From Pseudofrankia coriaricola (GTDB taxonomy: Bacteria > Actinomycetota > Actinomycetes > Frankiales > Frankiaceae): a stretch of DNA of 64,000 bases. Location of the stretch: positions 19,843 to 83,842 of the forward strand of contig NZ_MBLO01000009.1 of assembly GCF_001854805.1 (NCBI RefSeq). Reading direction: 5' to 3'. The position numbers and the translations under genes are program-made. Under the pieces are notes generated by a model. It made no database searches and was not told the origin of the DNA. It saw only the letters and a program-made list of their open reading frames with translations. Below, piece by piece: positions 1 through 8,981 of the stretch (positions within the stretch are counted from its first letter, which is position 1; the number at the start of each line of letters is the position of its first letter).

Positions 1-1322
1 CTCACATGGCCGGTCAGCGGCTGGCCGAGCGCCACCGGGTGGGCGCGGTCGGAGATGTCCCACAGGTGGACCAGACTGTCCGAGTCGGCCACGGCGAGGG
101 TGCGTCCGTTGGGCGAGAAGTCGAGGCCGAGCGCCTTCGCGTCGCCGCCGAATGGTCCCCCGGTGGGCTTCGGGGCGGCGCCGTCGCTGACGTCCCACAG
201 CCGCAGGGTGCCGTCGGGGTCGGCGATCGCGAGGACGTCGCCGTCGGGCGAGAAGCGCGCGAGGTGCCCCAGGCCGGCATGCTGGCCGAACGGCTCGCTG
301 AGGGCGGTCATCCGCGCGGGATCGCGGATGTCCAGGAGGACGGCGTCGGAGCTGCCCACCGCCACCGTCTTCAGGTCGGGGGCGACGGCGATGCCCCACC
401 AGTCGGGGCGGGCGATCGTCGACCGGCCGATCTGGACCGGGGTGGCACCGCCCTTCACCTGCCACTGGCGCAGCGCCGCCTGGCCGATGTAGTCGATTGT
501 CGCCCCGCCGTCGGCGACAGCCAGGCGCCTGCCGTCGGCGGAGAACGCGAGCCCGAACACCGCCCTGGACTTGTCCGGGTCGGCGGGAAGCTGCGCGACC
601 AGGGCCGGCGGGGCGACGATGAGAGCCTGCGCGGTCGTCGGTCCCTTCTTGTCGCGGGTGGCGAGGATGGTGATGCCAGTCGCGGCGGCGCCGAGCAGCA
701 CGCACACGGCGAGGACGAGCAGGACGAACCCCCAGCGGCCGAACCCCCAGCGGCCTGACCGTCCCTCGGACGGTCGCGCCGCGGGCTCCCCCGGCGCCGG
801 GGGATATCCAGTAGCCGTCGGATAACCCGGCGCTGTCGGATAGCCCGGCGCCGCGGGATAACCCGGCGCCGGGTACCTGGCGGGGTCGGCCTGGCCCCGC
901 CAGGGCTCGGGACCGGCGCCGGCCCAGCCGTAGGGCGGCGCCGGCTGCGCGGGCGGAAGGAGCGGAGCCGGCGGTGGCGTCGGCGTCGGCGTCGGCGTCG
1001 GCGGTGACGCGACCGGCGGCCAGCCGGCGGCGAGGTCATACGGCGTGGTCCACGAGCGGTCCGGCGCCAGGCCGGTCGCCGGCTCCTCGGGTGCGGCGAG
1101 CGGACCCGTCGCCCCAGGTCCAGGCTGGACGATCGTCTCGTCCGGACTGATGGTCGCTTCCTCGGACCACGCCGGGTGCGCCGCCGGCGCGCGCTGGATG
1201 ATCGTCTCGTCCGGGTCGACCGCCGGCTCCTCGGGCGCGGCGGAGGGGCCCGGCGCCCCGGGCGCGGGGTGAACGATCGTCTCGTCCGGGTCGAAGGGCA
1301 TGTTCGCGGGCACGTCGGCCAT
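1..1322 (-). CDS. Membrane-anchored WD40-repeat protein (C-terminus beyond window)
   Basis: 440 residues are visible and the frame is open to the window edge, so the C-terminus is missing. The start is the ATG at 1322, preceded by AGGGAGAAG. The order is an acidic N-terminus with three DETI(V/I) motifs (Thr15, Thr40, Thr63), a Pro-rich stretch with TP and GYPxAP repeats (about 105-178), one transmembrane helix (about 195-219), then WD-like blades with phrases such as LRLWDVSDG and VHLWDISDR. An N-in orientation with the propeller outside is inferred. Propellers of this kind are scaffolds or sensors; no enzymatic motif is visible. The DETI motifs resemble sites of Thr kinases read by FHA domains, but no kinase lies nearby. 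Confidence 0.85.
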   Translation of the reverse strand, partial: MADVPANMPFDPDETIVHPAPGAPGPSAAPEEPAVDPDETIIQRAPAAHPAWSEEATISPDETIVQPGPGATGPLAAPEEPATGLAPDRSWTTPYDLAAGWPPVASPPTPTPTPTPPPAPLLPPAQPAPPYGWAGAGPEPWRGQADPARYPAPGYPAAPGYPTAPGYPTATGYPPAPGEPAARPSEGRSGRWGFGRWGFVLLVLAVCVLLGAAATGITILATRDKKGPTTAQALIVAPPALVAQLPADPDKSRAVFGLAFSADGRRLAVADGGATIDYIGQAALRQWQVKGGATPVQIGRSTIARPDWWGIAVAPDLKTVAVGSSDAVLLDIRDPARMTALSEPFGQHAGLGHLARFSPDGDVLAIADPDGTLRLWDVSDGAAPKPTGGPFGGDAKALGLDFSPNGRTLAVADSDSLVHLWDISDRAHPVALGQPLTGHV

Positions 1323-1466
1323 CAGCTCTTCTCCCTGATACTGGCCGACCGGCCAGGTGTCCGTCGCGACGCATGGTCATTTCGGTGCGACGGTACCGCA
1401 TCGCCCTGACGGGCACGACCCGGCCAAGACCGACATATCGGTCAGGTCCGCTGCTGGTGGCCGGTG

Positions 1467-2438
1467 CTACCGGCCGGCCCCGCGACCGGCCGCCCCGATC
1501 CACGACATCGCCGTGGCGACCATCTCGAGGCCGTGTCCCCAGGCGGTCGTCCGGCCGTCGACGAAGATTCCCGACGGCAGCCGGTCGGCGACGAGCCGCG
1601 CGGCCGCGGCGGGGTGCAGCCGGTCGCGGGACGCCCCGATCACCAGGCAGGGACAGCGGATCGCCGCCAGCGCGTCCAGGTCGAGCCCCGGGTAGGCCTG
1701 CCAGGTGAGCAGCGACTGCCGCAGCTTGCCCGGGTCGGCGGTCCGCAGGACCCGGTAGAACCCGCCCAGCCCGTTCGCCTTGCGACGGCGATGCACGTAC
1801 CTCGCCCCTGGCAGGAGTACCCAGCGCAGGATCTCCAGCACCGACGGCGGGCATGGCCACAGCACCCGCGCCGCGGACGGGACCGGCGCGGCGACGTGCG
1901 GCAGCAGCAGGATGATCCAGGCGGGCGGCGGGTCGAGCAGCGGGTGCGCGTGCAGGGCCAGGACCGCGCCGGTCGAGGCGGCGATGACGCCGTAGCGGCC
2001 GGCGGAGGCGACCGTCTGGCGGGCGAGCTCGGCGACGTCCGCGGCCATGTCGGCGACCGTCATCTGGTCACCGGGGCGCAGCCGGGACGACGCCTTCTCC
2101 CGGGTCTCGACGTACCACGTGCGGTGGCGCGCCGCGAGCGCCGGCAGGGTTTTCCGCCAGCTGTAGGGCGTCGACGACCAGCCGGGCACGAAAAGGACAG
2201 GATCGGCCGCGGCGCTCGACGCCCCGCCGAACAGCAGGGCCCGCAGGAGCGCGTCCGGCGCGCGCACGGCGCGGACCTCGTCGCGCCACGGCAGCAGCGG
2301 GTCCGGGATGTCGCGCCGTCCCCACTCGGACTCCCGGACACGCCACCCCCAGGGTAGGTCCCGGCACTGCTCGGCCCACCACGCCGCGTCCACGCCCGAA
2401 CCGCGCACCAGCCGCTCTCTGGCCTCGTCCCCGCTCAT
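1467..2438 (-). CDS. Alpha/beta-fold hydrolase
   Basis: 323-residue alpha/beta hydrolase. A plausible triad is visible: Ser155 in the nucleophile elbow AASTGA, Asp272 in GASRDRL and His302 in AWGHGL; VLFVPGWSS near residue 81 fits the oxyanion-hole strand. The elbow is Ala-x-Ser-x-Gly and not the usual Gly-x-Ser-x-Gly. The substrate is unknown. I chose the ATG at 2438 because GGGGAGGAG lies just upstream; an in-frame start 19 codons earlier lacks such a site. No signal peptide, so probably cytoplasmic. It appears monocistronic. Confidence 0.82.
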   Translation of the reverse strand: MSGDEARERLVRGSGVDAAWWAEQCRDLPWGWRVRESEWGRRDIPDPLLPWRDEVRAVRAPDALLRALLFGGASSAAADPVLFVPGWSSTPYSWRKTLPALAARHRTWYVETREKASSRLRPGDQMTVADMAADVAELARQTVASAGRYGVIAASTGAVLALHAHPLLDPPPAWIILLLPHVAAPVPSAARVLWPCPPSVLEILRWVLLPGARYVHRRRKANGLGGFYRVLRTADPGKLRQSLLTWQAYPGLDLDALAAIRCPCLVIGASRDRLHPAAAARLVADRLPSGIFVDGRTTAWGHGLEMVATAMSWIGAAGRGAGR

Positions 2439-2946
2439 GGCCGCATCTCCTCCCCGACCGCGGTGTCGCCGCGCCGAGACCGCATTCAGCGTCAAGGAGT
2501 CCCAGTGTCAGCGGGAAAGAGAAAGAAGCAGGCACCCGTGGAGGTCACCGTCAGGAATACCGGAATGCCAGGAGGAGAAGGCGGTCGGGGTGTGGTGGCA
2601 GACCGTAGCCACAGACGGGCACGGACGAGGGCCCGCGCCCGTCAGTCGGGGCGAGGCACTGGGCGTGCTCGCCCCGTGTCGGGCGCTGGGCGCCCTCCCC
2701 GCGTGGTTCCGGGCCCTGGCATTTGGCGGTGGTGGGGCCTGGACCGGGCTGACGACGTGGCTGGGTTGGCACTGCGCCGACGCGCTGTCACCAGTTGTGG
2801 CTGAGTTTCGCTTACTGGTCGATGGAACGGCGCCGCGGCCCGCCGCGGCTGGACATCCGAGCCCATGGGATGTCGTCGGCTCAGCCGCCGGGGTAGCGGG
2901 AGGCCCACTCGGTGGTGGCGCCTCCTCAGGGACCCGGAAACGCCAG
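2439..2946. other. Intergenic stretch without a recognised gene
   Basis: About 500 bases upstream of the hydrolase and downstream of the ADP-ribosylglycohydrolase. Open frames here give low-complexity Arg/Pro/Ala-rich translations typical of non-coding GC-rich DNA. I see no clear promoter, RNA or repeat. Confidence 0.5.
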
Positions 2947-4062
2947 CTACGCGCCGGGATAACGCTCCGCCCAGGTTGATGTCACGCCTCCCCAGGGGTC
3001 GGCGACCTCGGCGCTGCCGGTGACCTCGCGGACCAGGTCGTCGGCGACCTCGCGAACCAGGCCGTAGCCTTCGAGCTCGTCGAGCCAGCCGACCGGCAGC
3101 GCGTCCTCGCCGAGCGCCGCGCCGACGAGGTTGCCGCAGATCGCGCCGGTGGAGTCGCTGTCACCGGAGTGGTTCACGGCGGCGAGCAGCGCGGCGCGCG
3201 GGTCGTCCGCCGCGGTGACGGCGCAGAAGACGGCGATGGCCAGCGCCTCCTCGGCGACCCAGCCCGCGCCGAGCGTCTCCACCCGCTCCGCCATGAGGGC
3301 CGGCTTGGCGGGCCGGCCCGCGCCCCGGTCGTCGGCCGTGATCTCCCCGGCCGCGCCGAGCGCCGCCCTAAGCGCCCGCGCGACCTCATGGCCCTGTGGC
3401 TCGTCCTCGGCCCGGCGCAGCGCCGACATCGCGGCCGCGAGCACCGACGCGCCCTCCAGCACCTCGGCGACGATCCAGGCGAAGGCGCCGGCGGCGAGGT
3501 AGCCGGACGGGTGGCCGTGGGTGAGCACCGCGCACTCGACGGCGAGCGACCAGGCGTCCTCCGGCTCGCGGCGCAGCAGGCCGAACGGCGCCGAGCGCAT
3601 CACGGTGCCGCAGCCCTTGCTGTCCGGGTTGGCCGGGCTCTCGGACGTGCCCATCTTCGGCGCCGCCAGGCCGGACAGGCAGGCGTTGCCCGGCGCGCGG
3701 CGGGCGTAGAGCACCGGCTGCGCCGCGAGCCAGCCGCTCACCTCGGCCGGCGGCCCGCTCATCCGCTGCGTCACCAGCCAGCGCTGGTACGCCTGCCACA
3801 GCACGGTCGGCGGGTGGCAGATCCCGCGGGACCGGCCGCGCACCGAGGCACGGATGAGGCCCTCGGCGGTGAACAGCGTCATCTGGGTATCGTCGGTGAT
3901 CGGCGCGAACACGCCGTAGGCCTCGGTCAGCCCGGTGACCCCGTCCGGCCCGTGCGCGCGCCGGATCTCGCCGAGCGACAGGAACTCGATGCCGGCGCCG
4001 AGCGCGTCGCCCACCGCGCCGCCGAGCAGGCAGCCCCTCACCCGGTCCCGGTAGGACAACAC
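2947..4062 (-). CDS. ADP-ribosylglycohydrolase family protein
   Basis: 371-residue member of the ADP-ribosyl-(dinitrogen reductase)-hydrolase-like family, which uses a dinuclear Mg centre to remove ADP-ribose from proteins or small molecules. The N-terminal GCLLGGAVGDALG is the family signature. The metal ligands are visible as D57-D58-T59 in ITDDTQM and D301/D303 in HSGDSDSTG. The GTG at 4062 is preceded by GGAGGGGGA and begins directly before the conserved YRDRVRGCLLGG, so the longer frame upstream is not used. The target is unknown. It is transcribed away from the response regulator at 4299, with about 236 bases between them. Confidence 0.9.
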   Translation of the reverse strand: MLSYRDRVRGCLLGGAVGDALGAGIEFLSLGEIRRAHGPDGVTGLTEAYGVFAPITDDTQMTLFTAEGLIRASVRGRSRGICHPPTVLWQAYQRWLVTQRMSGPPAEVSGWLAAQPVLYARRAPGNACLSGLAAPKMGTSESPANPDSKGCGTVMRSAPFGLLRREPEDAWSLAVECAVLTHGHPSGYLAAGAFAWIVAEVLEGASVLAAAMSALRRAEDEPQGHEVARALRAALGAAGEITADDRGAGRPAKPALMAERVETLGAGWVAEEALAIAVFCAVTAADDPRAALLAAVNHSGDSDSTGAICGNLVGAALGEDALPVGWLDELEGYGLVREVADDLVREVTGSAEVADPWGGVTSTWAERYPGA

Positions 4063-4298
4063 CGCGATTCCCCCTCCACCACCCCTGCGACCGTGCGCCC
4101 GGCTCGGCCGGCCGTGGCCGAGCCCGCGAACGCGCGTGATCCAAGCGTAGGTAGCAACACCGACAATCCAGCGCCCCGGTGGCAGCGAGACCACGCCAAG
4201 CTCCCCGTCCCCGCGGTTACCGCGCCTGGCAGTCACGGCGATAACCTCTCCACGGCAAGACAAATCGACCACGGAGCCCAGACGTTGCGAGCCTGCCG

Positions 4299-5093
4299 AT
4301 GAGCGCGGCCGAACCCCCCGCCCCGGCTGGCGCGGCGCGGGCGCGGCCACGGGTCGTCCTGGCCGACGACGCCGCCTTCTTCCGCGAGGCGATCGCGGGG
4401 CTGCTGCAACGATCCGGCCTCGACGTCGTCGGCGAGGCCGGCGACCCGGTGGCGCTGCGCGCGGCGGTTGCCCGGCTGCGCCCCGACGTCGCCGTCATCG
4501 ACATCCGGATGCCCCCCACCCGCAGGCTGGAGGGCCTGGAGGCCGCGCTCGCGATCCGCCGCGACCAGCCGGGCGTCGGCGTGCTGCTGCTGTCCCAGTA
4601 CCTCGAGTCCCACTACCTGCCCACGCTGTTCGGCGCGGCCATCGGGCCGGCCCGGCCGGCGGCCGGGGACGCGAGCCCCCGCGCCCGCGCGCACCCAGCC
4701 GGCGTCCGTGCCATCGGCGGCACGGACGCCGGCCAAGGCGGGGTCGGCTACCTGCTCAAGGAACGGGTCGGCGGGGCGTCGGTCTTCGTCGACGCCGTCC
4801 GGCGCGTCGCGGCCGGCGGCTGCGTGCTCGACCCGGAGGTCGTGGCCCTGCTGCTCGACGGCCGCCGTCGCCGCGACGTGCTGGCAACGCTGTCCGCCCG
4901 CGAGCGCGAGGTGCTCGGCCTGATGGCCGAGGGCCGGTCCAACCGGGCCATCGGCGACAAGCTGGTACTGACCCCGCGCACCGTCGAGTCGCACATCCGC
5001 AACATCTTCGGCCGCCTCGGCCTGGAACCCGAGCAGGACGACAACCGCCGAGTCCTCGCCGTCCTCGCCTACCTGCGCGCCGAAGGCCGGTAG
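4299..5093 (+). CDS. NarL/LuxR-type response regulator with an insertion in the receiver
   Basis: 264-residue two-component regulator. Receiver: acidic pair ADDAAFF near the start, phosphoacceptor Asp68 in VAVIDIRMPP, and a Lys in YLLKERVGG. C-terminal LuxR-type HTH at about 198-240 (LSAREREVLGLMAEG, TPRTVESHIRNIF). Between the beta-4 region (LLLSQYLESHYLPTL) and YLLKE there are about 35 extra Ala/Pro/Gly-rich residues that typical NarL proteins lack. Its kinase is not adjacent; the histidine kinase at 6656 is the nearest candidate partner, but a GntR gene lies between them. Confidence 0.9.
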   Translation: MSAAEPPAPAGAARARPRVVLADDAAFFREAIAGLLQRSGLDVVGEAGDPVALRAAVARLRPDVAVIDIRMPPTRRLEGLEAALAIRRDQPGVGVLLLSQYLESHYLPTLFGAAIGPARPAAGDASPRARAHPAGVRAIGGTDAGQGGVGYLLKERVGGASVFVDAVRRVAAGGCVLDPEVVALLLDGRRRRDVLATLSAREREVLGLMAEGRSNRAIGDKLVLTPRTVESHIRNIFGRLGLEPEQDDNRRVLAVLAYLRAEGR

Positions 5094-5100
5094 AGCCTCT

Positions 5101-5304
5101 CCCGCGCGGATCCTCCGGGAGCGGATCTCGACGGTCAGCCAGCTGGGTTTCCTCGACACGGTCGCGGACTTCGGGTTCTACACCGAGGTGATCGAGAGCA
5201 CGCCCGGATTCCTGGCCAACCTGAGCAAACTCGCGCGGGCGTCCGCGGCCTGGGACGCCACCAACCCCCTTCGCCTGCTCGGCCCCGACGGGAGGGCACA
5301 GTGA
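5101..5304 (+). pseudogene. C-terminal remnant, possibly of a VOC-family (glyoxalase-like) enzyme
   Basis: An open frame runs straight out of the end of the response regulator and terminates at a TGA at 5302. It has no start or ribosome-binding site. The peptide includes FGFYTEVIESTPGF and AAWDATNPLRLLG, which reads like the tail of VOC-fold enzymes, but only from memory of the family. The 5' part of the gene is absent. Confidence 0.4.
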
Positions 5305-5445
5305 TCTCGCGCCCCAGTCGGTCAGCTCGCGGTCGGCCCGATGCCAGTTTCGCGACTGCGACCCGACCTGTCAGTTCGAGACCGTCGTCTATGCCGCGAT
5401 GTTCCGCGGCAGTCTTGGATCAAGATATGCCTGGCCGGAACGGAT

Positions 5446-6141
5446 CTACGATCCGGCCTCGCCGCTGAGTACGGCCTCGCCGCTGAGTACGCCGCGTCGC
5501 TCAAGCTCCTCCACGACACTCCGGCCAGCATCGCGGAAGTCGTCGACTCGGTAGCGGGCCGCTTCCTCCCCGTCGCCGGCGGCGATGGCGCGCACGACGC
5601 GGGCGTGTGCGTCGACGGTGTCGTTATGGCTGCGGTCGATGCTGATGCGGAACACCAGCGGCAGGTATCCGGTGAAGGCGCGCAGCTCGGCGCGGAGGCG
5701 GCGCGAACCACCGGCACGGTGCTCGGTGGTGAGGATCGTGCGCACGAGCTCGACCACACGGTCCCGATCGTTCGGCGTCGCGGCTCGAAGCTCGTCGACC
5801 AGGCCTTCGAGCCGCGCGATCACCTCACGGTCCCGCTCCTCGGCCAGCCGTCGGACGGCAACGCCGCTGAGCAGGCCGATGATCTCAAAATCGTCGGTGA
5901 TCGACTTGGCGTCGAACGGCTCGACGAAGACCCCCCGATGATACGTCGAGGCAACGATGCCGTCCCGCTCCAACATCACGATAGCTTCGCGGACCGGGAG
6001 ACGGCTCACGTCGAGTTCCTGGCACACCTCTCCAAGATCGATCCGATCGCCCGACTTGAAGCGTCCCTCGAAGATCTGCTCCAAGACGTAGTCCACGACG
6101 GCAGCGCTCGTCTTGTTTCGAGGGACGGGACGGGGCGCCAC
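5446..6141 (-). CDS. GntR-family (FadR-type, FCD) transcriptional regulator
   Basis: 231-residue regulator. An N-terminal winged helix (about 10-75; LGEVCQELDVSRLPVREAIVMLERDGIV) is followed by an all-helical FCD ligand-binding domain. FCD domains usually bind carboxylates, often through a metal. GTG start at 6141 with AAGGAT eight bases upstream. The C-terminus carries a tandem duplication (VLSGEA twice) from a 15-bp DNA repeat near 5461-5490. No divergent metabolic gene is adjacent, so the target operon is unclear; a near-palindrome upstream may be its own operator. Confidence 0.88.
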   Translation of the reverse strand: MAPRPVPRNKTSAAVVDYVLEQIFEGRFKSGDRIDLGEVCQELDVSRLPVREAIVMLERDGIVASTYHRGVFVEPFDAKSITDDFEIIGLLSGVAVRRLAEERDREVIARLEGLVDELRAATPNDRDRVVELVRTILTTEHRAGGSRRLRAELRAFTGYLPLVFRISIDRSHNDTVDAHARVVRAIAAGDGEEAARYRVDDFRDAGRSVVEELERRGVLSGEAVLSGEAGS

Positions 6142-6166
6142 AGCGGGTGATCCTTATCGGGATCGA

Positions 6167-6181
6167 TGTTTGTACCGAACA
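6167..6181. promoter_or_regulatory. Near-palindromic site, candidate GntR operator
   Basis: TGTTTGTACCGAACA has matching outer arms (TGTT/AACA) around a TAC core and lies 26 bases upstream of the gntR start. FadR-type regulators bind short palindromes in this position, so autoregulation is a reasonable inference. Confidence 0.4.
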
Positions 6182-6511
6182 CAGAGCTTGTTTGCCCAAA
6201 CGACGCTATCACGGATCTTGAAGTCGGCATGGCTGGCGTCGGGGCGTCTGGGCGTACCCCAACCGGACACAGTTTCGTGTGCATCGCGCCGTAATCGATC
6301 ACCGGGATCGCAGGCACATCACCAGGCGCTGACCTGCTACGACGCCTACCCGGTGGCTCACTCGGGGAGTACTGGGCCTACTCCGGCGGGCGCGTCCAGG
6401 CGCGAACGGCCAGCTTGCCGGTGGTGCCGAGGTCGAGGTAGGGCGCCACGGTCACCGGATCGGCGCCCTGCTGGGCCCGCACCCTGACGTACGGGACATT
6501 GAGGGTGGTCC

Positions 6512-6604
6512 CGGCCGAAGTTCGACCTCGTGATGCAGCTGCTGCGCGCCGGCGGCACCCTCAAGGTCACCTGCCTGCGCCGGCTGGACAGCCCCATTTC
6601 GTAG
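6512..6604 (+). pseudogene. Fragment of a serine recombinase (resolvase/invertase)
   Basis: A stop-bounded 30-codon frame reads RPKFDLVMQLLRAGGTLKVT followed by CLRRLDSPIS. This matches the conserved resolvase block around TLKVxRLDRLxRS, which contains active-site arginines. The rest of the recombinase is missing, so this is a relic. Confidence 0.5.
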
Positions 6605-6620
6605 TCCGGAGAATCGGCGT

Positions 6621-6649
6621 TTGACAGTCTCCGCGGCCGCGTGCATGAT
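6621..6649 (+). promoter_or_regulatory. Promoter of the histidine kinase gene (leaderless)
   Basis: TTGACA (6621-6626) and CATGAT (6644-6649) are separated by exactly 17 bases. The expected start point falls on the GTG at 6656, so the transcript is probably leaderless, as is common in actinobacteria. Confidence 0.65.
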
Positions 6650-6655
6650 CACGCC

Positions 6656-8656
6656 GTGCACGTCGACGGGGACATCCCCACGGCGGTCGTCCCCGTGCAG
6701 CCTGGTGCGCTCCCCGGCCTCCCCGCCGTCCTCCCAGCGCCACGCGCCGACCCGCCCGACAGCGGCGCGGCGCGGACCACCGACATGGGCCATGGCCTGG
6801 CGCCAAGGGTCATCGACGCGGATGACCGTCACCCGCTGTCACCCGTCGGCCGGCAGGCCCTCGCGGCGGTGCCGCGGCGCGGGCCCGAACCGGAGTGGCC
6901 CTCGACGCTGGTCGTGGTGGCCGGCGTCCTCGTGGGCGCCGTGCTCGGCGTGTGCGCGCTGGTGCTCAAGGCCGAGGACGGCTCGCATCCGCTCCCCCAG
7001 ACGATTGCCGGGGTCGTGGGCGGCTACCTGTTCCTCGCCGCGGGAGCGGTCGCGCATGCCCGCGACCCCACCAACCGGGTCGGGCTGCTCATGGTGCTCG
7101 CCGGAGCCGCCTACTTCGCCGAGGACGTGCAGCTCGCCAAGACCACCTGGATGTTCGGGGTCGGCCTGCTGCTGGCCCAGGCGTCGACCGGGCCGCTCAC
7201 CCACCTGCTGCTGGCCTTCCCCGACGGGCGCCTCACCTCGCGCGCGCAGCGGGTGCTCGCCGGCGTGACCTACGCGGTCGTCCTGGGGATCGGCCCGCTC
7301 TGCGCCCCGTTCAACGACACCAGCGAGCTCCCCGCCGGGCGGGTCAACCCGCTCTACATCTGGGGCTCCCGGTCGATGATCGAGACGTGGAGCCGGATCA
7401 ACGCGGCGATCGGCGCCGTGGTCGGGGCCGGGGTGCTCGCCGTGCTGACGCACCGCTGGCTGACGGCGAGTGGGCCACGGCGACGGGTGCTCGCGCCGGT
7501 GTTCGTCACCGGTCTCGTCGGTGCCGCCGCGACCGTCGCCAGTGGGCTGGGCCCAGGTTCCAGCCCGCTGCGACCCGCGCTGCTGTGGGTGTACCTCGTC
7601 GCCTTCGCGCTGCTGCCGTTGGGGTTCCTGGCCGGGATCCCACGGCTGCGGTTCGGCCGCACCCGCTTCGGGACGCTGCTCGCCCAGCTCGCCACCCCGC
7701 TGCCGCACGCCGAGTTGCGCGCGCTGCTCGCCAGCGCCCTGGGCGACCCGTCGCTGCGGATCGCCTACTGGCGGCCGGAGACGGCAAGCTTCGTCGACGA
7801 GAACGGCCAGCCGCTCGACGTGGAGGCTCCCGGCGAGGACCTGGCCAGGCCGGGCCAGCGCCCGCGGTCTGACCGCCCCACCATGCGGCTCGTCGAGCGG
7901 GACGGGCGGCGGGTCGCCGCGCTGCTTCACGACCCCGCGCTGCGCGAGGACCCGCGCCGCCTGGACGCGGTCGTCGCCGCGGCGGGGCTCGCGCTGGACA
8001 ACCAGCGGCTCGCCGCCGAGGTGCGCGCCCAGCTGGCCGAGGTACGCGCCTCGCGCGGCCGGATCGTCGCCGCGGCCGACGCGGAGCGCCGCCGCATCGA
8101 GCGTGACCTGCACGACGGTGCCCAGCAGCGCCTCATCATCGCCCGCCTTGCGGTGCGGATGGCGCAGGACCAGCGCTGCGCCCCTGAGCTCGCCGCGCTG
8201 CTCGCGCGCGCCGCCGACGGGCTGGACCTGGCGATCCGGGAGCTGCGCGAGCTTGCCCGCGGCATCCATCCGGAGATCCTGACCGAGGCCGGGCTGGTGG
8301 CGGCCGTCGAGGCGCTCGTCGACCGGGTGCCCCTCGACGTCCGGGTCGTCGCGGCGGATGTGCCGCGGCTGCCGGCCGCGGTCGAGGCGACGGCGTACTT
8401 CGTCGCCGCCGAGGCGGTCACGAACGTGCTCCACCACGCCGCGGCGACGCGTGTCACGATCGAGATCGGCCACGGCGGCGGGCGGCTGCGCGTCGCCGTC
8501 ACCGACGACGGCGCCGGCGGGGCCGACCTCGCCGCCGGGACCGGCCTGCTCGGCCTGCGCGACCGTGTGTCCGCGCTGGACGGCACTCTCGTCGTCCACA
8601 GCCCGCCCGGCCGCGGCACGACCGTCCGCGCCGACCTGCCGGCCGCCGGCGGCTGA
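6656..8656 (+). CDS. NarL-type sensor histidine kinase
   Basis: 666-residue membrane sensor kinase. An N-terminal half with roughly seven hydrophobic helices (for example VVAGVLVGAVLGVCALVL, VYLVAFALLPLGFLAG) is followed by a linker, a coiled coil and a HisKA_3 dimerisation domain. The phosphoacceptor is His486 in ERDLHDGAQQRL. The C-terminal ATPase domain has the N-box (AEAVTNVLHHA) and G1/G2 boxes (DDGAGG, GTGLLGLRDRV). The GTG at 6656 is preferred over 6641 because a consensus promoter would start transcription at that base. The ligand is unknown; the NarL-type regulator at 4299 is a possible partner. Confidence 0.9.
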   Translation: MHVDGDIPTAVVPVQPGALPGLPAVLPAPRADPPDSGAARTTDMGHGLAPRVIDADDRHPLSPVGRQALAAVPRRGPEPEWPSTLVVVAGVLVGAVLGVCALVLKAEDGSHPLPQTIAGVVGGYLFLAAGAVAHARDPTNRVGLLMVLAGAAYFAEDVQLAKTTWMFGVGLLLAQASTGPLTHLLLAFPDGRLTSRAQRVLAGVTYAVVLGIGPLCAPFNDTSELPAGRVNPLYIWGSRSMIETWSRINAAIGAVVGAGVLAVLTHRWLTASGPRRRVLAPVFVTGLVGAAATVASGLGPGSSPLRPALLWVYLVAFALLPLGFLAGIPRLRFGRTRFGTLLAQLATPLPHAELRALLASALGDPSLRIAYWRPETASFVDENGQPLDVEAPGEDLARPGQRPRSDRPTMRLVERDGRRVAALLHDPALREDPRRLDAVVAAAGLALDNQRLAAEVRAQLAEVRASRGRIVAAADAERRRIERDLHDGAQQRLIIARLAVRMAQDQRCAPELAALLARAADGLDLAIRELRELARGIHPEILTEAGLVAAVEALVDRVPLDVRVVAADVPRLPAAVEATAYFVAAEAVTNVLHHAAATRVTIEIGHGGGRLRVAVTDDGAGGADLAAGTGLLGLRDRVSALDGTLVVHSPPGRGTTVRADLPAAGG

Positions 8657-8981
8657 GCGCGGATCCCACCCAGGACGGCGCGCACCGGGGCCGCGGACAG
8701 CGCGGCGGGCATGGCGCCGTCGGCGGTTGCCCAGGCTCGGCCATCGCGCCATCGGCCATGGGTGACATGCCGGACAGGTCCTCTGGGCCGCCCACCGTGG
8801 AACAACGGAAACGGACTGCCGGGCGCCCCAAGGACCGCGCCCCGTCGGAGCGCCTCCTCCCCCGCCAACTGGTTGACTGTGGGTGTCCGGGGGAGGTCAC
8901 CGAGTGACCTCGCCAAACCGGAGCGGCGGGCCGACCCGCCCGGGCGAGGCGGCAGAAGCGGCCCGAGGAGAGGTGGTGGCG
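8657..8981. other. Intergenic stretch without a recognised gene
   Basis: About 325 bases between the kinase and the next gene, in the same orientation. I see no convincing hairpin, RNA gene or small ORF apart from the ribosome-binding site GAGGAGAGG at its right end. Confidence 0.45.

Noticed and set aside
1036..1860. Minus-strand 274-codon frame
   Set aside because: Overlaps the start of the WD40 gene and the end of the hydrolase with shadow composition and no ribosome site.
4299..8656. Response regulator and histidine kinase as one two-component operon
   Set aside because: A GntR gene on the opposite strand and a resolvase relic separate them; pairing is possible but not an operon.
6839..8752. 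Minus-strand open frame of 637 codons
   Set aside because: Antisense of the histidine kinase; no motifs, composition typical for GC-rich shadow frames.
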